The translations under genes were made by a program, and so were the position numbers. DNA of 64,000 nucleotides from Chryseobacterium tagetis (GTDB lineage: Bacteria; Bacteroidota; Bacteroidia; Flavobacteriales; Weeksellaceae), in the NCBI RefSeq assembly GCF_016735585.2, contig NZ_JAERSE020000001.1:682001-746000 (forward strand), in the 5' to 3' direction. Of the stretch, positions 50,924 to 60,489 are shown piece by piece; the stretch's first letter is position 1, and each line of letters begins with the position of its first letter. The notes under the pieces were generated by a model. It had not been told where the DNA came from, searched no databases, and saw nothing but the letters and a program-made list of their open reading frames with translations.

Positions 50924-53863
50924 TTAATAACCAAATATTTCAGTTAACGTCAGTTTTTTTACTTCACCTAACTTTTTCATATCAGCTTCGTTTACTTTAT
51001 CCTGGGAAGCCACTATACAGTAGGTATAATTTTTTCCTTTCATTTCCTTATCGTGGAAATTATTGATATCCGTAAAAGATAATTTTGGAGCAAGATCATA
51101 CACGTTCTTTCTGATGTCAGTATTATTTCCAAGCTTTTGAGCTCTCAGATAAGAGAAGATGATTCCGTCCTGAGTAATTCTTTCGGAAGCAATTGTTTTT
51201 CTTAATCCGCTTTTTGCTGTTTCAAATAACTGATCAGATTTAGGAAGCGTGGTCAGAAGCTCATTCATTGCAGTGGTAGACTCATTGAATTTATCTGCCT
51301 GAGTTCCTACATACGCCAGAACCATACTTTTATCTTCTTTCTTACTTGGGTTCGCAAAATAAGAATAGGTAGAATAAGCTAATGCTTTAGATTCTCTAAT
51401 GGTTTGGAAAACAATAGATCCCATTCCGCCACCAAAGTAATTGTTAAATAAGTTCACTGTTGGTGTTTCTGCAGCATTGTACTGATCTGCATTTCTTACC
51501 CAGAAGATCTCAGACTGTACCATATCGTAATGTGCAAACAAGACTTTGTTTTTATCTGTAGGAGTCTGCACAAACGTTTTTGTTTTGGTCAGCTCTTTAA
51601 GATCTTTTGGAAGGGTATGGATAGGTTTCAAAGAAGCTACAAGATCACTTCCTGATTTTGGACCATAGTATAATACTTTATGCTTATAATTAAATAGATC
51701 ATGAAGAACTTTGATCAGGTCTTCTGCTTTTAAAGCATCTAATTCTGCATCGCTTAATACATTATTGAACGGATTTTGAGCTCCATACTGCGCGTAGCTT
51801 CTTAATCCTGACATGATGGTCCCTTTATTTTGTTTTGCGTTTGCTCTTGCTTTTTTAAGTCTTGTTTTATACGCGTCTAAAGCAGCCTGATCGGCTTGGC
51901 AATTTTTAATAAGGTCTTCGAAAAGAGCAGTCGTTTTATCAAAATTTTCATTAAGTCCTTCTAGACTAACATAAGTCTCTTCGTTACCTGCACCTACATT
52001 GAAGCTTGAAGCTAATTTATAAAACTCTTTGCTGATGGTTTCAGAAGATTTGTTTTTCGTTCCTAAATACTGAAGATATTCTGCAGCCAACGGAAGGATT
52101 TTATTGTTCCATTTTCCTGAATCGAAGTGGTAATATAATCTGAATAAAGCATTATCTGTATTTTTCACAGATAATACATCAATACTTCCTAATTTGTTTT
52201 TAGTAATATCTTTATCATAATTCAGCCATACCGGTGAAATTGCGTTTTCCGGCATTTCATCGATCTTTTTCAGGAAAGGAGACTGGTCTTCTCTGTTTAC
52301 GGAAACGGGTGTAATGGTTGGTTTGTCAACTTTTACAATACTTTTGTCTTCTCCTTTTCTTTTATAGATCGCTACATAATTGTTTGCCTGCAGATATTTG
52401 GATGCAAAATCCATAATGTCTTTTTTGGTAAGCTTGGAGATTTCGTCTACGTATTCCAAAGAAACTTTATGATCAATATCAGAAGTAAATTCATCCATCA
52501 GAATTCCTGCTCTGGAAGAATATTTTTCATCCTTTTGAATGATGTTTTTCTTTTCGTTATTAACGATAGATTCAATAAGATCGTCTGAAAATTCTCCTTT
52601 TCTTAATTTATCAATCTCCTGAAGTAAAAGACTTCTCACTTCATCCAGAGATTGGCCTTCTGTAGGTCTTCCCTGTAATAAAAGGACTGAGTAATCTTTC
52701 AAGACATACGGATAGGCACCAGCAGATAATAATTTTTGTTTTTTTACGAGATCTAAATCAATTAAACCGGCTTGTCCGTTAGTAAGCATATTACCTACTA
52801 AATTAAGCAGTCTTGCATCTTTGGTGGTTGCTCCCGGAAATCTAAACCCAAGCATTACGTTTTCAGGATTAGGTCCTACAACTTCCTTTACAATAGGAGA
52901 GGTGATCGGTTTTTCCTGCCCAATTTTGTATTCCGGAATCGATTTGGTCTTCATGTAAGAGAAAGCTTTATCAATTTTGGCGATCACTTCATCCGGATTG
53001 AAATCTCCGGACATGATGATTCCCATGTTATTAGGAACATAATACGTGTCAAAATACTGACGGATTGCCTTCAAAGAAGGATTTTTAAGGTGTTCTATGG
53101 TTCCGATGGTTGTTTGCTTTCCGTAATTGTTATTAGGGAAAAGACTTGCAAACATCATATCGTATACTTTATCACCGTCATCATCCAGAGATCTGTTTTT
53201 CTCTTCGTATACTGCTTCTAATTCAGTATGAAAAAGCCTTAAAACAGGCTGTCTGAATCTTTCCGATTGTAACGCAAGAAATTTATCTACAACATTGGAA
53301 GGGATATCTTCTGTATAAACGGTCTGTTCAAAAGAAGTGAAAGCATTCGTTCCGTCTGCACCCATTCCTGCCATCATTTTGTCATACTCATTGGCAATGG
53401 CAAATTTTGCAGCTTCTCCGGAAACCCTGTCTATTTCTTTATAGATTTCTTTTCTTTTGCTTTCGTCTTTCGTGGAATTGTACTTTTCATAAAGCGCATC
53501 GATCTGATCCAGAATTGGCTTTTCTTTTGCCCAGTCTTTTGAACCGAATTTATCAGTTCCTTTGAAAAGCATATGCTCCAGATAATGGGCAAGACCTGTA
53601 TGATCGGCAGGATCTGTTTTGCTTCCTGCTTTTGTCGCGATATAGGTTTGAATTCTTGGATCTTTGTTGGTAGGGCTCAGAATAACGGTAAGTCCGTTTT
53701 TCAATTTATAATACCTTGCTGCAGTAGGATCATTCGTTACATATTTGTACGTATATCCGTTTGATGTGGCTTCCTTCCACTGGAAATCCTGTCCGTAAGT
53801 ATACCCAACAAAACTTGCCGCGGCAATACTGGTTACAATACTGATTTTTTTTAAAAAGTTCAT
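50924..53863 (-). CDS. Exported M16-family zinc metalloprotease
   Basis: A 979-residue insulinase/pitrilysin-type protease with two M16 halves in one chain. A signal peptide (1-24, ending YTYGQ) sends it to the periplasm. The inverted zinc motif is His93-Tyr-Leu-Glu96-His97 (GLAHYLEHMLFKG), with the third ligand expected in AVYEEKNRSLDDD. NNMGIIMSGDFNPDEVIAKI and the second-half FNNYFGGGMGSIVFQTIRES match the family. These enzymes degrade short, often hydrophobic peptides in a closed chamber. A 19-base gap follows the aminotransferase gene, so they may share a transcript. Confidence 0.93.
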   Translation of the reverse strand: MNFLKKISIVTSIAAASFVGYTYGQDFQWKEATSNGYTYKYVTNDPTAARYYKLKNGLTVILSPTNKDPRIQTYIATKAGSKTDPADHTGLAHYLEHMLFKGTDKFGSKDWAKEKPILDQIDALYEKYNSTKDESKRKEIYKEIDRVSGEAAKFAIANEYDKMMAGMGADGTNAFTSFEQTVYTEDIPSNVVDKFLALQSERFRQPVLRLFHTELEAVYEEKNRSLDDDGDKVYDMMFASLFPNNNYGKQTTIGTIEHLKNPSLKAIRQYFDTYYVPNNMGIIMSGDFNPDEVIAKIDKAFSYMKTKSIPEYKIGQEKPITSPIVKEVVGPNPENVMLGFRFPGATTKDARLLNLVGNMLTNGQAGLIDLDLVKKQKLLSAGAYPYVLKDYSVLLLQGRPTEGQSLDEVRSLLLQEIDKLRKGEFSDDLIESIVNNEKKNIIQKDEKYSSRAGILMDEFTSDIDHKVSLEYVDEISKLTKKDIMDFASKYLQANNYVAIYKRKGEDKSIVKVDKPTITPVSVNREDQSPFLKKIDEMPENAISPVWLNYDKDITKNKLGSIDVLSVKNTDNALFRLYYHFDSGKWNNKILPLAAEYLQYLGTKNKSSETISKEFYKLASSFNVGAGNEETYVSLEGLNENFDKTTALFEDLIKNCQADQAALDAYKTRLKKARANAKQNKGTIMSGLRSYAQYGAQNPFNNVLSDAELDALKAEDLIKVLHDLFNYKHKVLYYGPKSGSDLVASLKPIHTLPKDLKELTKTKTFVQTPTDKNKVLFAHYDMVQSEIFWVRNADQYNAAETPTVNLFNNYFGGGMGSIVFQTIRESKALAYSTYSYFANPSKKEDKSMVLAYVGTQADKFNESTTAMNELLTTLPKSDQLFETAKSGLRKTIASERITQDGIIFSYLRAQKLGNNTDIRKNVYDLAPKLSFTDINNFHDKEMKGKNYTYCIVASQDKVNEADMKKLGEVKKLTLTEIFGY

Positions 53864-53882
53864 TCTATATTTTTTGATTCGT

Positions 53883-55076
53883 TTAATTGAATGGTTCTAG
53901 TAAGTTTTTAATACGTTTCATGGCTTCTCTCAACTCTTCTTCAGAAGCCGCATAAGAAAAGCGGATACATTCAGGACTTCCGAAAGAAACTCCTCCTACA
54001 CATCCTACATGAGCATTTTCTAACAGAAACATAGCGAAATCGTCAGAATCTTTAATCTCAGTTCCGTTTAATGTTTTTCCAATATAATGAGAAATATCCG
54101 GGAAGAAATAGAAAGCCGCTTTAGGAAGCAACACTTTAAATCCAGGGATTTCTTTCATTAGATCATACACAAGATCTCTTCTTTTCTTGAAAGCGTCAAT
54201 CATGTATTTATATTCGGAAGGATCTGTTTTTAAAGCTACAATAGAAGCTCTTTGAGCTACTGTATTCGCACCGCTTGTCATTTGTCCCTGCACTTTTTCA
54301 CAAGCTTTGGCCAGCCATTCCGGACACGCGGAATAACCGATTCTCCAGCCGGTCATCGCAAACGCTTTAGACATACCGTTGATTACAGCTGTCTGCTCAT
54401 ATACTTCAGGAAACTGTGCAATAGAAGTGGTTTTCGTCTCGTAATTGATATATTCGTAGATCTCGTCAGAAATCACCGTTACATGAGGATATTTGGCAAT
54501 TACTTTTGCTAAAGACTTCAGCTCATCATAAGTATAATATCCTCCGGAAGGATTACAAGGTGAACTGAATAAGACCGCTTTAGTTTTATCTGTAATCGCT
54601 TCTTCCAATTGTTCCGCTGTAATTTTAAAATCTGTAACGTAAGAAGTAGGAAGCATTACAGAATTTCCGCCCATCATTTTTACCATTTCATCATAGCTTA
54701 CCCAGTACGGATTTGGTAATATTACCTCATCTCCATCATTTATAAGTGCTGCTAAAACATTGATAATTGACTGTTTTGCACCATTGGAAACACAGATCTG
54801 TGTAGGTTTGTATTCTAAATGATTGTCTCTTTTAAGCTTCTGAGCAATTGCTTCACGAAGTTCTAAGAATCCCGGAACAGGAGAGTAGTGACTGTAGTTT
54901 TCATTAATGGCATCAAATGCAGCTTGTTTTATATTATCTGGAACATCAAAATCCGGTTCCCCTAATGTTAAACTGATAACGTTTATACCGTTAGCTTTCA
55001 TTTCTCTGGCCTTGTTAGACATCACGAAAGTCTGTGAGTATCCTAATCTGTTTACTCTATCTGAAAGTTTGTTCAT
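53883..55076 (-). CDS. PLP-dependent aspartate-type aminotransferase (class I)
   Basis: A 397-residue class I/II aminotransferase, subgroup I-gamma (like Thermus AspC). It shows SLTLGEPDFDVPDNIKQAAF, SNGAKQSIINVL, PNPYWVSYDEM, SSPCNPSGGYYT and the PLP lysine Lys237 in GMSKAFAMTGWRIGY. The C-terminal CIRFSYAASEEELREAMKRI supplies the carboxylate-binding arginine. Likely reactions are aspartate/2-oxoglutarate transamination or a related prephenate or aromatic activity. A TATATTTG element (minus strand 55104-55097) lies 20 bases upstream. Confidence 0.93.
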   Translation of the reverse strand: MNKLSDRVNRLGYSQTFVMSNKAREMKANGINVISLTLGEPDFDVPDNIKQAAFDAINENYSHYSPVPGFLELREAIAQKLKRDNHLEYKPTQICVSNGAKQSIINVLAALINDGDEVILPNPYWVSYDEMVKMMGGNSVMLPTSYVTDFKITAEQLEEAITDKTKAVLFSSPCNPSGGYYTYDELKSLAKVIAKYPHVTVISDEIYEYINYETKTTSIAQFPEVYEQTAVINGMSKAFAMTGWRIGYSACPEWLAKACEKVQGQMTSGANTVAQRASIVALKTDPSEYKYMIDAFKKRRDLVYDLMKEIPGFKVLLPKAAFYFFPDISHYIGKTLNGTEIKDSDDFAMFLLENAHVGCVGGVSFGSPECIRFSYAASEEELREAMKRIKNLLEPFN

Positions 55077-55205
55077 GAATTTTTTTTGAATTTTAACAAA
55101 TATATATAATAAAATTCTCTCGGGAAACAGAAATAGGCCAAGATTAATTTTTTTTGAATTTTAATCACTAGATTTGGACATATTAAGAATATTAAATTCT
55201 AAAAA

Positions 55206-56036
55206 ATGAGTAAAATGTTTAAATTTTTATTTTTGTTATTGGCGTCCTTTTGTTCAGCTCAGAGCTATCGTTTTGTGTACGAATATAAGATGAAACCGGA
55301 TCTTAAAATCGATTCTCTTGTTACTGATTATATGAATCTGGATTCGGATGGGAAAAAATCTTATTTCTACAATGCTGCGAAATACGAAAGAGATTCTACA
55401 TATAACAGAACAAAAAATAATGCAGTTCTTTATAATGGTAAAAAATATGACCAGAATCTGGGGTACATTGTTGAGAAAGAGTATGCTCAGAAAAATATAA
55501 AGTTTTATGATAAATATAAAACAGCCAATCTTTTAGTCATTGAAGACGAAGCCCCAAAGTGGAATATTGAAAAAGAATTTTTAAAAATCAACAATATCAA
55601 CTGTCAAAAAGCAACCACCAACTATAAAGGAAGAACTTGGGAAGCCTGGTTCAGCAAGGAATATCCGATTAACGACGGACCTTATAAATTCATAGGACTT
55701 CCGGGGTTGATTGTACGTCTTAAAGACAGTGAAGGAAATCATGCTTTTAATTTAATTCAGATCAAAAAAATAAAGGCCCTCTTTGCTTTTCTGCCAAAGA
55801 ATAATAAAGAAATGAGCTGGAAAGAGTACAGGAAAGCCATAATGACCTATACGCCTAATCTTGCTGATGATATTGAGAGTATGAGTATTGAAAAAAATGT
55901 AGGAGCAATGAATATTCAGTTCAAAGACGGATATGTAGGGAAATTTGATGTCGAAAAATTGAAAAAAAACGGCAATATGGATGCTGAAATTGCAAAAATA
56001 CTTCGCCGAACCAATAACCCGATTGAAAAAGAATAA
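55206..56036 (+). CDS. GLPGLI-family exported protein
   Basis: A 276-residue predicted exported protein with a signal peptide ending FCSAQ (residue 19). It has the diagnostic GLPGLI at 164-169 in FIGLPGLIVRLKDSEGNHAF, preceded by WEAWFSKEYPINDGPYKF. The family is restricted to Bacteroidota and uncharacterised; members may bind or modify envelope components. A perfect -7 element TAGATTTG lies at 55169-55176. A second ATG three codons in (55215) is an equally possible start. Confidence 0.88.
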   Translation: MSKMFKFLFLLLASFCSAQSYRFVYEYKMKPDLKIDSLVTDYMNLDSDGKKSYFYNAAKYERDSTYNRTKNNAVLYNGKKYDQNLGYIVEKEYAQKNIKFYDKYKTANLLVIEDEAPKWNIEKEFLKINNINCQKATTNYKGRTWEAWFSKEYPINDGPYKFIGLPGLIVRLKDSEGNHAFNLIQIKKIKALFAFLPKNNKEMSWKEYRKAIMTYTPNLADDIESMSIEKNVGAMNIQFKDGYVGKFDVEKLKKNGNMDAEIAKILRRTNNPIEKE

Positions 56037-56039
56037 AAT

Positions 56040-56070
56040 AAAAAAGACTGTCTGTTGATGGTCTTTTTTT
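56040..56070 (+). terminator. Intrinsic terminator after the GLPGLI gene
   Basis: AAAAAGAC / GTCTTTTT with a loop of about 12 bases and a seven-base T run. It is weaker than the others in the window. Confidence 0.7.
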
Positions 56071-56100
56071 ACGAAATAGAATCAGGTGAAATTTAAATAT

Positions 56101-56130
56101 TTGACCAAAGCCAATAAAAACTTATTTTTG
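56101..56130 (+). promoter_or_regulatory. Promoter of rsmG
   Basis: TTG at 56101-56103, a 19-base spacer and TATTTTTG at 56123-56130 form a perfect Bacteroidota promoter. It lies inside a possible 5' extension of the rsmG frame (ATG at 56086) and shows that the true start is at 56149. Confidence 0.8.
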
Positions 56131-56148
56131 CAGATTATAATAATTGAT

Positions 56149-56784
56149 ATGTCTACCTCGTTACTATTAAAATATTTCCCCGATCTTACTGAAACACAGA
56201 TTGAACAGTTTTCAAAATTAGAAGCTCTTTATAATGAGTGGAATGAAAAGATCAATGTAATTTCCAGAAAAGATATGGAATCACTGTATGAAAAACATAT
56301 TCTGCACTCTTTAGGAATTGCGAAGGTGATGGAATTTGCACCGGGTACAAAAGTTTTGGACATCGGAACAGGAGGAGGCTTTCCGGGAATTCCTTTGGCA
56401 ATACTCTTTCCGGAATCAGAATTCACCATGATTGATTCTATCGGAAAAAAGATTACTGTCGTAAATGCAGTTGCAGAAGGCGTTGGATTGAAAAACGTAA
56501 CCGCTATCCATGGAAGAGCTGAAAAGCTGAAAGAAAAATTCCATTTTGTAGTGAGCAGAGCAGTTACCCAAATGCCGGAATTTTTAAGATGGCTGAAAGG
56601 GAAATTTGAAAAAGAACAGCTCAATACAAAACACAATGGTGTTCTTTATTTAAAAGGAGGAGATCTTGCAGAAGAACTTGCAGGACTTAAATGTGAAATC
56701 TATAGTCTTAAAAATTATTTTGAAGGAGAATTCTTTGACACAAAAAAAGTAGTCTATCTCTCAAAAGGTAATTTTAATTCGTAA
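56149..56784 (+). CDS. rsmG: 16S rRNA (guanine-527-N7)-methyltransferase
   Basis: The SAM-dependent methyltransferase that makes m7G527 of 16S rRNA; loss gives low-level streptomycin resistance in several bacteria. The start at 56149 (MSTSLLLKYFPDL) is chosen over an in-frame ATG at 56086, which precedes the promoter. Of 211 residues, LYNEWNEKINVISRKDMES and the SAM-binding LDIGTGGGFPGIPLAI are typical, as are VSRAVTQMPEFLRWLKGKF and a C-terminal KKVVYLSKG. It is usually single-copy and not essential. Confidence 0.95.
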   Translation: MSTSLLLKYFPDLTETQIEQFSKLEALYNEWNEKINVISRKDMESLYEKHILHSLGIAKVMEFAPGTKVLDIGTGGGFPGIPLAILFPESEFTMIDSIGKKITVVNAVAEGVGLKNVTAIHGRAEKLKEKFHFVVSRAVTQMPEFLRWLKGKFEKEQLNTKHNGVLYLKGGDLAEELAGLKCEIYSLKNYFEGEFFDTKKVVYLSKGNFNS

Positions 56785-56819
56785 ATTTATATTTCTAAAT
56801 CAAAATTAATGGAATAGCT

Positions 56820-57227
56820 ATGAAAAAATTGATAAATATTGGAATTTCTGTGGTTGTGTTGGGATTAATTTTGACGTCATGTAATGATGATGATAACTAT
56901 CAAACCGTAGAAGCAGTAGAGAAAGTAAAAATTGATAGCGTGAAAATTATCAATGATACGATGGATGTTTTTACCGTTCAAAGTATTAAAACATACTCTG
57001 TTTATCAATCTAATTGTGAAGGTTTTTACGGTTATGATTATATTCATGATGATAATGTAACAAGATCAGTTACTGCTTATAAATTTAGAACAGACGGAGG
57101 CTGTGAACCTTCCACAAAAACCTTTGCTAATCAGATCAAATTCAGTCCGCAACAGACAGGAACGTATACTTTTAAGTTCTGGAACGGAGGAAATACTTGG
57201 ATTACCAAAACAATTGTAGTAGAATAA
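56820..57227 (+). CDS. Small lipoprotein of unknown function
   Basis: A 135-residue lipoprotein. The signal peptide ends with the lipobox LTSC at about residue 21, followed by Asn-Asp-Asp-Asp, which resembles lipoprotein export signals of Bacteroidota surface proteins. The mature part is beta-rich, with cysteines at SNCEGFYGYDYIHD and GGCEPSTKTF that may form a disulfide, and ends GTYTFKFWNGGNTWITKTIV. It resembles no family I can name. The stop is immediately followed by the DUF922 gene, without spacing. Confidence 0.75.
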   Translation: MKKLINIGISVVVLGLILTSCNDDDNYQTVEAVEKVKIDSVKIINDTMDVFTVQSIKTYSVYQSNCEGFYGYDYIHDDNVTRSVTAYKFRTDGGCEPSTKTFANQIKFSPQQTGTYTFKFWNGGNTWITKTIVVE

Positions 57228-57767
57228 ATGCTGAAATTTATTGTTGTATTGTGTTCTTTATTCTCCATTCAGGCATTGAGTCAGAAAATAAGCTGGAGCG
57301 AGAATACAAAACTTAAATGGGAAAACTTCCAAAGTCCTGTTAACCGAAAAAGCAATCCTGATGTAGTCGCTTATACCCATTGCGGATGGGAATATTCTGT
57401 GGTGAAATCCAGTAATCCGAAAGCAGCAATTGAGTTTAATGTAGAAACCATCTTTAATGAAGATAAATCTTGGAAAGATGCAAAAAGAACCAATGATTAT
57501 GTGCTCTTACACGAACAGAAACATTTCGATATTGCAGAAATATTTGCCAGAAAACTGAGAAAAGAAGTTCAGGAAAAGATTAAAACCTCTGCAGATTTCG
57601 ACAAGTATTTTAAAGGGATTTATGCCGCAATTTCAAACGAATATAAAAACTTTCAGATTACCTACGATAAAGAGACAGGACACGGCATCAACAAAGAAAA
57701 ACAGGCTGAATACAATACATTAATTTCTTCAGAATTAGAAAATTTAAAAAACTTTAAAACCTCTTGA
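57228..57767 (+). CDS. DUF922-family exported Zn-dependent protease-like protein
   Basis: A 179-residue predicted exported protein (signal peptide 1-18, ending ALSQ). The family core is visible: ISWSENTKLKWENFQSPVNR, then YTHCGWEYSV, and the zinc motif His95-Glu96-Gln-Lys-His99 in LLHEQKHFDIAEIFARKLRK. This gluzincin-like HExxH suggests a metallopeptidase, though activity is not shown for most members. The gene starts directly after the lipoprotein stop. The AddB-like gene overlaps its end by four bases. Confidence 0.85.
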   Translation: MLKFIVVLCSLFSIQALSQKISWSENTKLKWENFQSPVNRKSNPDVVAYTHCGWEYSVVKSSNPKAAIEFNVETIFNEDKSWKDAKRTNDYVLLHEQKHFDIAEIFARKLRKEVQEKIKTSADFDKYFKGIYAAISNEYKNFQITYDKETGHGINKEKQAEYNTLISSELENLKNFKTS

Positions 57768-60460
57768 AGTTCCTCAATAAAATTATTCACGAATTATTAG
57801 CTCAAAGTTCTGATCTTTCCGAGTTCAATATCGTATTGCCGGGAAAACGTCCCATTGTTTTTATCAGAAGAATTTTAGAAGAAAATAACTATTCAGGTTT
57901 TTTGCCCAATTTTTTTACGGTAGAAGAACTGATCAATCAGATTGCAGACAAACAGCCGATTCAGGGCATTTCTTTGTGGCTTTTTGCATTTGATGTCTAT
58001 AAAAGCCTTAATCTTATTCCAAGAGACAATTTTTCGGATTTTTTGAAATGGTTTCCGACTTTACAGAAAGACTGGGACGATATTTTAAAGTTTTCAGAGA
58101 GCGGCGATCAGGTAGTTCTCCAATATATGTTCGATGAAGAGAGGATTAAAGACTGGGCGCAGAATTTGGGAGAAGATGATGAGGTTCCGAGAAAAAAATT
58201 CCTGAACTTCTGGAAAAATATGAACGTTTTTCTTCCCGTTCTGAAACAAAAATTACAGGAGAAAAACTGGGCTACTTCCGGAATGATTCATGAAACCGCA
58301 AAAGCTGAAATTGATCATTTTGCTAAAAATACCAAAGAAAAATTTGTTTTCTGTGGGTTCAACGCCTTTACTCCGGTTGAAGAAAAACTGGTAAGAAGTC
58401 TTTTAAAATGGGATAAAGGACAATGTTTCTTTCAGGCAGATCATTATTATTTTGATGATGAAAGACAGGAAGCCGGAAAATTTCTGAGAAATCATAAAAC
58501 TTGGAAAGAATTCAACGATCACAGAGCTTTTAACTGGATCGAAGATGATTTTAACCAGCCTAAAAATATAAAAGTATATGAGGTTTCAGGAAACATTACC
58601 CAAACAAAAGTATTGCCTGAAATCTTTAAGGAAATAGAAAATAAGACGTATTCCAATACAGCAGTTGTCCTGCTGGATGAAAATTTGCTTCCTGCAAGTT
58701 TAGATGTCATGTACGGAGTTCAGAATCTGAATATCACGATGGGATTTCCGTTGAAGAATCTTTCGTTTTCCAACGCGGTAAAACAGCTTTTTTATCTTCA
58801 GAAACAACTGGAAAAAAACAAATCCTCTTACTATTATCGCGATGTTTTTCCTATTCTTGAAGAACTTCCGAAATCTGCTGAAGACGAATTGGTGATCAAT
58901 CAGTTTAAAGCAAAAGTAGAAGAGAGGAATATTGTTTATATATCAAGAAAATTATTACAGGAGCTTTTAGGAGAATTGTCATATTCTAATTTGCTTCAGA
59001 AAGCAGATTCCACGAATGTTTATTTAGATGCTTTAATTGATTTTTGTAAGAAAGTAAAATGGCTGGAAATAGATGATATACAATATGAAAACGTATCTCA
59101 CTTCGAGAATTCATTTAGGATTATAAAAAACCAGCTGAGTCCGTATGATTTTGAAATCACAATGGAAACACTGGAGGTTTTAATCAATCAGCATATCAAT
59201 TCGGAGAGCATAGATTTTCAGGGAGAGCCTTTAAGAGGATTGCAGATTATGGGACTTTTGGAGACCCGTCTTTTAAATTTTGAGAATGTAATCCTGCTTT
59301 CTGTAAACGAAGGGAAATTGCCGCTCGGAAACTCTCAGAATACCTATATTCCGTTTGACATCCGTAAGTTTTTTGATCTGCATACATTTTTGGAGAACGA
59401 CAGTATTTATGCCTATCATTTTTACCGTTTGATTCAGGATTCCCAGAATTTACATCTCCTGTTCAATGCATTAAGTTCAGGAGTGAATTCGGGAGAAAAG
59501 AGCCGGTTTATTACCCAGATCGAAATGGAAAGTTCTCACCATATTGAACACCTTATTATAGAGAATTCATCTGAGCCTATCATTACCGAACCTATTGAGT
59601 TTATAAAGACACCTGTGGTCTTGGAGAAACTTGAAAAATGGAAAGAAAAAGTTTCGGCTTCCCACCTTACAAGTTACCTGTATAACCCCGTCGATTTTTA
59701 TCTTTCTAAGATTTTAAACACTTCCGAAAACGATGAAATTGAAGAAGAACTATCGGTTAAAAATTACGGAAATTTAGTTCACTATACCCTTCAAGAAGTA
59801 TATGAGGTTTTGAAAGGTAAGGTGTTAAAAGAAAATGATTTAAAAGTTTCAATTAAAGAAATAGATAAATATATTAATATTGCTATCGACAAGCTGAAAC
59901 ATCAGCCGGAATTTTATGAAAAGGGAATGAATTTCATTCACAAAGCCATTGCTAAAAAAGTGATCGAAAGCATTCTGAATTATGATCTTGATCTTGTGAA
60001 AAACGGAAATAAACTCGAAATTTTAGATATTGAAAAGCGGTTTGAAAATGTAGATTTCTATCTCGATGCATCGCACAAAATATCATTTTTCGGATTTATT
60101 GACCGGATCGACCGATTAAACGGAACGCTGAGAATTATCGATTATAAAACTGCAAAAATCAAAAATCTGATCGTTAAAATTGATCAGGACAATGTTGAAG
60201 AATATTTCCACAACAGCGACCGCAAACAAGCCTTACAGCTGTGTATTTATCAATATGTGGTACAGAATCTTCCAGAGTTTTGGGGTCTTCCTATTGAAAC
60301 CGGAATCTGGAGTTTTGCCGAAGCCAAAAAAGGTGTGGTATCATTGCAGTTTGAAAAGGGAGATATAGATGATGCCATGAAGTCTATTAAAAGCTTAATT
60401 GAGGAAATTCTGAATCCAGAGATGAATTTTATTGAAGAGATTAAGACTTATTCTATTTAA
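57764..60460 (+). CDS. AddB-like PD-(D/E)XK nuclease family protein (TTG start)
   Basis: An 898-residue relative of AddB, the recombination nuclease subunit that works with AddA to process double-strand ends. It begins with the start codon TTG, whose last bases overlap the TGA of the preceding gene (TTGA), a sign of coupled translation; no ATG lies near. The N-terminal helicase-like half has a degenerate nucleotide loop (VLPGKRPIVFIRR). The C-terminal nuclease domain is intact: GFIDRID and Asp793-Tyr-Lys795 (IIDYKTAK), preceded by YGNLVHYTLQEVYE. The cysteines that bind a 4Fe-4S cluster in Bacillus AddB seem absent (YLYNPVDFYL where Cys-Pro is usual). No addA gene is in the window. Confidence 0.88.
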   Translation: MKFLNKIIHELLAQSSDLSEFNIVLPGKRPIVFIRRILEENNYSGFLPNFFTVEELINQIADKQPIQGISLWLFAFDVYKSLNLIPRDNFSDFLKWFPTLQKDWDDILKFSESGDQVVLQYMFDEERIKDWAQNLGEDDEVPRKKFLNFWKNMNVFLPVLKQKLQEKNWATSGMIHETAKAEIDHFAKNTKEKFVFCGFNAFTPVEEKLVRSLLKWDKGQCFFQADHYYFDDERQEAGKFLRNHKTWKEFNDHRAFNWIEDDFNQPKNIKVYEVSGNITQTKVLPEIFKEIENKTYSNTAVVLLDENLLPASLDVMYGVQNLNITMGFPLKNLSFSNAVKQLFYLQKQLEKNKSSYYYRDVFPILEELPKSAEDELVINQFKAKVEERNIVYISRKLLQELLGELSYSNLLQKADSTNVYLDALIDFCKKVKWLEIDDIQYENVSHFENSFRIIKNQLSPYDFEITMETLEVLINQHINSESIDFQGEPLRGLQIMGLLETRLLNFENVILLSVNEGKLPLGNSQNTYIPFDIRKFFDLHTFLENDSIYAYHFYRLIQDSQNLHLLFNALSSGVNSGEKSRFITQIEMESSHHIEHLIIENSSEPIITEPIEFIKTPVVLEKLEKWKEKVSASHLTSYLYNPVDFYLSKILNTSENDEIEEELSVKNYGNLVHYTLQEVYEVLKGKVLKENDLKVSIKEIDKYINIAIDKLKHQPEFYEKGMNFIHKAIAKKVIESILNYDLDLVKNGNKLEILDIEKRFENVDFYLDASHKISFFGFIDRIDRLNGTLRIIDYKTAKIKNLIVKIDQDNVEEYFHNSDRKQALQLCIYQYVVQNLPEFWGLPIETGIWSFAEAKKGVVSLQFEKGDIDDAMKSIKSLIEEILNPEMNFIEEIKTYSI

Positions 60461-60489
60461 TTTTTTAATATCAAAGAGATTTTTATTTT

